From contig JAQGEQ010000084.1 of the NCBI GenBank assembly GCA_034620365.1, positions 2,542,001 through 2,606,000 of the forward strand: a stretch of 64,000 bases of DNA, given 5' to 3'. Shown piece by piece: positions 59,101-64,000 of the stretch. Under the pieces are notes generated by a model. It did not search any database. It saw only the letters and a list, made by a program, of their open reading frames with translations, and was not told the origin of the DNA. The stretch's first letter is position 1. Each line of letters opens with the position of its first letter. Position numbers and translations under genes: made by a program. This stretch comes from Pegea sp. RAD2-039 (taxonomy: Eukaryota > Chordata > Thaliacea > Salpida > Salpidae).

Positions 59101-62000
59101 AAAAAGTATGTTTTTTTACTTTGGATTTCTTAATTAGACTAAACTAATGGAGGTATATAAAAGCTATAATTTAAATAACGAAAGAGGAGATGCAGATTTA
59201 TTATTTGAAGTTTTAAGGCTCATAATTCTGACATCTTTGAATTTATATTTATTTAGTTATATGATTTATCATTTATTTAAACCTAAACTATTTTTGAAAT
59301 TCTTTCTTACTTTATATATATTAATTGTTATTGAATGATTTTTTCAACGAATAAATCGCTTTACATCATATAAACTATGTAATGTTTAGCAAGATTTATC
59401 TGAAGGTATCTCAAATTTTGCAAAAAAAAACTAATTGACTTTGATTTATCACAGTGTTTTTAATAATACATTTATATAGCCTACTGGTATAAGTTAAAGC
59501 ATTCAGGGAATAGTAGTTTAAATAAGCACTTTATTTTTCATAATTCTTTGTTCTCACGAGAAACAATTCAAGTAATCCGTGTAATTGATGCCAACTTGAG
59601 TATTGTATTTTTATTTTTATGAACTTTAGGATGTTCTAAACCACAAGTAGCTCGCTGACTACAGTTTCGATCACCTTGTATAAAAATGTTTATGAACTTT
59701 GTTTTAGTTTTCTTAACAAAACCCATTCTTATAGATGAAACATTTTATGAAAAGTTTAAACCAATTGATAAACCCTTTCGTGACTCACATGTATTAAGGT
59801 TTTCAATGTAATTTTCCGTTGTAACATTTTCTACAACTTAAAATATTACGCAGTCCATTATGGAGAAAAGTTTGTAGCCTTGTGTATATGAAGCAGCACT
59901 TTTAGTTGGGTTTTATGTGACATATATAAAAGAAATTGTCACTAGCGTTGTAAGTACATTGATATTTTTCGAAAGTTACAAGCCCTTAGATAAAAACTTG
60001 CCTAGTCAAAATGTCCAATTACTTAGATTTGTTAGAAAAAATATTTTCAATTTTTTAATGTACCCAAGTTACTTTTAAAGAATCAGTTATAAAATGATTT
60101 CTTTCTAATTTGATAAAATCTAAAGTTATCGTTGATTATTTTTAGAAAGATTGAAGAATTGCTTGCTACTGCAAAAACGTTTTACAAAACGTTTATTTGT
60201 TTAGTTTTGCTGCTGTCAATTTCACTTAATTTTTTTCAAGTTGGTGAAGTTTGTGAAAGATATATATCAAACAAAAGATGATAAAATAACTCTTACAAAA
60301 TAATTACTAATTATTGAAGATACATCATCAAGAAAATATTAAAGATTAGATAAAATATTTTCTTACAAGTTTATTTAAAGAATAAGTTTTAAATTTCAAA
60401 TATGCTACAAAAACTGAAAATGTAAAAAATTAAGGCGTATTTTCAAACTTAAATAGTTGAAACTTTGTTGAACACTGACACCTAATTTGAAATTTATTAA
60501 GACAATAGTTAAATGTAGGTCAGTTTATCTGTTATAAGTCTTGTTTCTGAGCATTTTTGTGTTCTAAACTTTAAAACAATAGAGTATAATAGGCGAGAGA
60601 AGTACAAGTGATAAAGCTGATTTATCATTATGAACATCTATCGTTACTATTCAGTAAAAAAGTATTATAGCTTGCGTCTATACTTTGAGAGAATCATTTA
60701 GACTCTAGGTTAGATAAGTAGGCAATAGAAATCGAATCAACTTATAGTTAACGACGTTGACTTAGTGATGAAGCACACAGCATGAAAAATGACGAAATGT
60801 TTCCGGTATGCACCGGTTTCCGCTGCAGTAGCTTCTAGTTCTCTCTTGTACTATTCGTGAGTTAGAATCAGTTCTGTCTGTTATAATACGCAGCAGATTG
60901 GTTGTCAGAAGTCCTTACTTTTTTGAAGATGCTTAAATGTTCAAATCCAAAGTTTAAGTGGAAAATATATCCAGTTATTCTAATGTTTTAGCCTAATATG
61001 AGTAAAACAACTTTATTTTCAGTCAACAAAAACAGTATAGAGTTTTAGTATATTTTAAGTTTTTATTGTATTAGCAATTTTATCTATAGAAATTTGTTAT
61101 TTTCACTTGATAGCTTTCTTGGCAGGGCTTATTTAAGATTGTTTCCAGTAGAAATTCAAGCTGCAAACTTCTTGATCGTTTCCTATTTTTCTTAATTTTT
61201 TTATACCATTAGAAGACTTTTATTAATAACTATTGTTAAAATTAGTTTTTTTTTATCTTTTAAGCATTTTGAATCATTGAAACTGGTAAAGTTTAGCTGT
61301 AATAACTGAACTTACTGAAATCAGTGAGTTTGATATAATTTTTAAATTGAAGACCCCAAAATTTTCAAAACCTTTGTCACTATGCAACTGAATATAGAGT
61401 TTAAAGAGGTAATCACAATTAATTTTACTGACAAAAATGTATGAATGTATAAATGCTTGCTGTTTCCTGAATTTTTGTCCATACGTCATGATGAATGACA
61501 TGCTAAACTATCTGATTTCCTCTTGTAAGTAACTAAATATACAATCATTAAATTTTCAAACTGACTTTTTTTAATGTTGTAATCTTCAACTATATCTACT
61601 TTTGAGTAAAATAATATGATCATGCTTCAAATGAAATTTATTTGATAACGCATAAACATAAATCTTATAAAAAGATGTATTGGTAAGCAAAAGTATAATA
61701 AAGTAGACTTTATCTTGATTGATTATTTTACTAGATATCTATTTACGGTTTACTAGAAGCAGGCTTGTATTTGCTGACTTGTATGTTTTTAAAAGAAGAA
61801 TTCAATCCTTATGAATATTTCTATGATTGTTTAAACAGTTCAATTAAAATGCGTACTTGTTATGATCAAGTGCGTATGTCACGTTGTTAATTAAGTTGAT
61901 ATTCTACATATCAACAGATAACAATTATCAAAAAATATTATTCATTTCCGTAAAGTTTAGATTATAAATAATACAAATTTGTAAAGGTGATTTTGTTTTT
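56157..62000. other. 5.8-kb AT-rich intergenic region upstream of the Fox gene
   Basis: No exon could be supported. A 63-codon hydrophobic frame at 59147-59338 is probably chance. A compact GC-richer block at about 60760-60890, with GGAA/TTCC-type motifs (tttccggtatgcaccggttt), stands out from the surroundings and is a candidate enhancer of the FoxI gene. A 3' splice-like 'tttctcaacag' near 62009 may end a 5' UTR intron or be a leader acceptor. Confidence 0.4.
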
Positions 62001-62116
62001 CTCAACAGAAAAATAGCTTGTTATGCAAAAAAGATTTTGTTTTTAATATAAATATTTGATTATATTTCACAACTGTGATTTTTATAAATAAGAATATACT
62101 TCACATTTCATCTGAT

Positions 62117-63624
62117 ATGACTGAGACAATGATGATTAATGATAATTACATCAAACCAGTCGGTTCTTGCCTAAGTTCTCAAACAGAAATGAAGACATAT
62201 AACAAAGATTTAGTAAGCTCTTCATCTCTGTACAAAAAGGGAGAACTTGGAAGTGGCTTCAATGAAGTCTTTGATTACAATCAGCAATGGCCGCAAGATA
62301 TGTCCATTCAAATGCCAACTCTTAAAACAACTTCAACCGAAGCCCCAACGAATAACTCAAATAGCAAATTGATTTTTGACATGGACAATCCACAGACTAT
62401 TGATAGTTTTAAAGGTGATGAGTTTCCCTTTTCAAAAAGTCAACATTTATCTGGAGTCCATAAAAATCTGGTATGTATAAATGCTCAGTCAGCACCCAGC
62501 ACTCAACAACCTGAATTTAATAAATACTATTATGACAAAATACAAACGGAAGAATCATATCCTGGTCTTGACTTAGAATGGATTATGGAAGGAGTTAATA
62601 TTCCCCGAGTATCAAACTCAAGCAATGGATTGTTTCGTTCAAGACAGCAAGGGTCTTTATCTTCAAGTAGGTCCTCGTCTAGCTGTAGTTGGCCTTACAT
62701 AGCCACTAGCAGTGTAGCCTCACAATTTGATAATGAATCTTTTGTATTGAATGATTATGATTCAATTTTGTTAGATTCATCTCTAGTTTCACCAAGTTAC
62801 ACTCCATCATCAGCTAATCTCAATCCATATTCAAACAATATGAGCTGCTACACCTACAACACAAATCATCAAATGAATACAACAAATATAGGTAGCCAAT
62901 ACCCATTGATGAATTACAATCAATGTAACAAAAAAGAGGCTCTCAAACTTAACCAGTGGACAGATTTAGGCAATACATTTGCTTCAGCAAATATTTCTAA
63001 AGAGAAAGACAATTCTACGGATGCAGAGTTCTGTGGAAGCTTGGCTTCTAAGTTACCCCTTATCTCTTCAAGTCAAATAACCCAACCTCAGATGAAATCA
63101 GTGCAAGAAGAGACAACAAATAGTCCTCAATATCTATCTATTTCTACCTCTTCATCTGCTTCATCAACCTTGTTACAAAGAAATTCTTACTCAACAGATA
63201 CTTGCAAGAAGCTTAACTATACAGCAACAAGTCCTTGCTTGGTGAATACAGCTCAAACATACGGATTTCAAAAGACATACAGCACTGTACCCCATAATCT
63301 TCAATCAAATGTAAGTCAGGGATTCAACAAGTTGTCGACAGATGTTCGTAGTCGGCCACCATATTCCTATTCTGCGCTTATAGCACTTGCTATTCAAAGT
63401 GATCCTCGTAAGAGAATGACATTGCAGCAAATCTATACCTACGTTACAACCCGTTTCCCATTTTATAAACATAGTAAAGCAGGTTGGCGAAATTCTATTC
63501 GTCATAACCTATCATTGAATGATTGTTTCAAACGGGTGCCAAGATTGGAAAACGATCCAGGAAAAGGGAGCTACTGGACTTTAGACCCAGCAAGTGAAGC
63601 AATGTTTGATAAAGGCAATTTCCG
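62117..63624 (+). CDS. FOXI: FoxI-class forkhead transcription factor, first coding exon
   Basis: Sequence-specific nuclear transcription factor. The forkhead domain starts about residue 411 ([20 protein letters not shown]) and includes helix 3 [19 protein letters not shown] and wing residues [19 protein letters not shown] ending GNFR. The [19 protein letters not shown] and WTLDP..E.MFD.GNFR signature fits FoxI best. The N-terminal 400 residues are Ser/Thr/Asn-rich and without a known domain. The first ATG in frame is 62117; the frame open from 62075 begins with GTG. After CCG at 63624 a good donor (gttagt) follows exactly where the RRKRKR tail should start. The frame to 63667 is therefore intron read-through, and the remaining exon(s) lie beyond the window. 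Confidence 0.93.
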
Positions 63625-64000
63625 GTTAGTTAGTTACAATAGAAAAGATTTTCTTTTGTTCTCATGAACGACAAGAAGTATTGCAATCTTTAAAAATGTC
63701 CTAAATATCGAACAATGTAGTTTACTAAAAGTAATCTTTTAAAAACTTTAACTAATAATTAAAAACAAAAAATGAAAAAGTGTTCTGTAAAAGTAGTGTA
63801 CTTCTACTGATTGTACCGAATAATATTTTCATAGCTTAAACGCTTTTTTTTATTTCTGATAAACAAAGATTAAAACCTACTAGTTTAACCTTTAGCATAA
63901 CCCGTTGAGCTTTGTATGAAGAAATTGATTAAAAGTAGCTTGACAGAAGCTTGGTTTTAAACAAAATCTTCAAATTAACCAAACAAATGTACTGCTTCAA
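63625..64000 (+). other. intron of the FoxI gene, cut by the window end
   Basis: AT-rich sequence after the donor at 63625. I see no acceptor followed by a basic RRKRK-coding exon before the end of the window. Confidence 0.55.

Noticed and set aside
59147..59338. Small hydrophobic membrane protein of 63 residues
   Set aside because: Composition is that expected from translated AT-rich DNA and there is no splice, poly(A) or family evidence.
62075..62116. Upstream start of the FoxI protein at 62075
   Set aside because: The frame there begins with GTG; the first ATG is at 62117.
63625..63667. FoxI C-terminus ending [13 protein letters not shown]
   Set aside because: A good splice donor directly after GNFR and the missing basic tail show this is intron read-through.

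Overview
The window looks like nuclear DNA of an invertebrate animal, most likely an ascidian-type tunicate. It is AT-rich. Its genes are split by introns, many only about 45-55 nt long, with ordinary GT-AG sites and AATAAA signals. The products are typical animal proteins: a centriole protein, a kinetochore protein, a sarcomeric myosin light chain and a FoxI factor. The tunicate assignment is inference from gene content, compact introns and muscle-gene features; I could not test it. Exon boundaries were read by eye from splice sites, reading frame and remembered vertebrate family members.

Layout. 1-7.9 kb: AT-rich DNA without a convincing gene, with a decayed tRNA-Val-like sequence and two copies of a dispersed repeat. 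7.9-10.7 kb: an intronless CENPJ/CPAP gene (minus). 11.7-13.2 kb: non-LTR retrotransposon debris. 14.1-23.3 kb: KNTC1/Rod (minus), many short exons in a GC-richer block packed with the palindrome TGACGTCA, with a long AAC-type satellite in one intron. 25.1-27.6 kb: a multi-exon gene (plus), tentatively tastin/TROAP-like, with a 20-bp minisatellite intron. 27.7-29.0 kb: mevalonate diphosphate decarboxylase (minus). 29.4-30.0 kb: UMP-CMP kinase (minus). 30.9-31.9 kb: degraded reverse-transcriptase sequence and a dispersed repeat. 33.1-36.0 kb: TMX1 (plus). 36.6-38.1 kb: two more retrotransposon remnants. 38.3-39.3 kb: a small IQCC-like gene (minus). 40.8-44.9 kb: a near-perfect large inverted repeat, each arm carrying an identical secreted C-type lectin gene, head to head. 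45.6-48.0 kb: an unrecognised five-exon gene for a basic, probably coiled-coil protein. 52.6-56.2 kb: muscle-type myosin regulatory light chain with two adjacent, equal-length, same-phase exons that look like mutually exclusive alternatives. 62.1-64 kb: the first coding exon of a FoxI gene, cut by the window end.

How the genes relate. CENPJ (centriole), KNTC1 (kinetochore) and the tastin-like gene (spindle/microtubule, if correctly named) put three mitotic genes within 20 kb; KNTC1 and the tastin-like gene diverge from a shared 1.9-kb interval. MVD (isoprenoid synthesis), CMPK1 (pyrimidine nucleotides) and TMX1 (ER thiol chemistry) are housekeeping genes. The lectin pair, the light chain and FoxI are tissue-restricted families. 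The points most worth testing are the alternative exons of the light chain, the TGACGTCA cluster in KNTC1 and the lectin inverted duplication.
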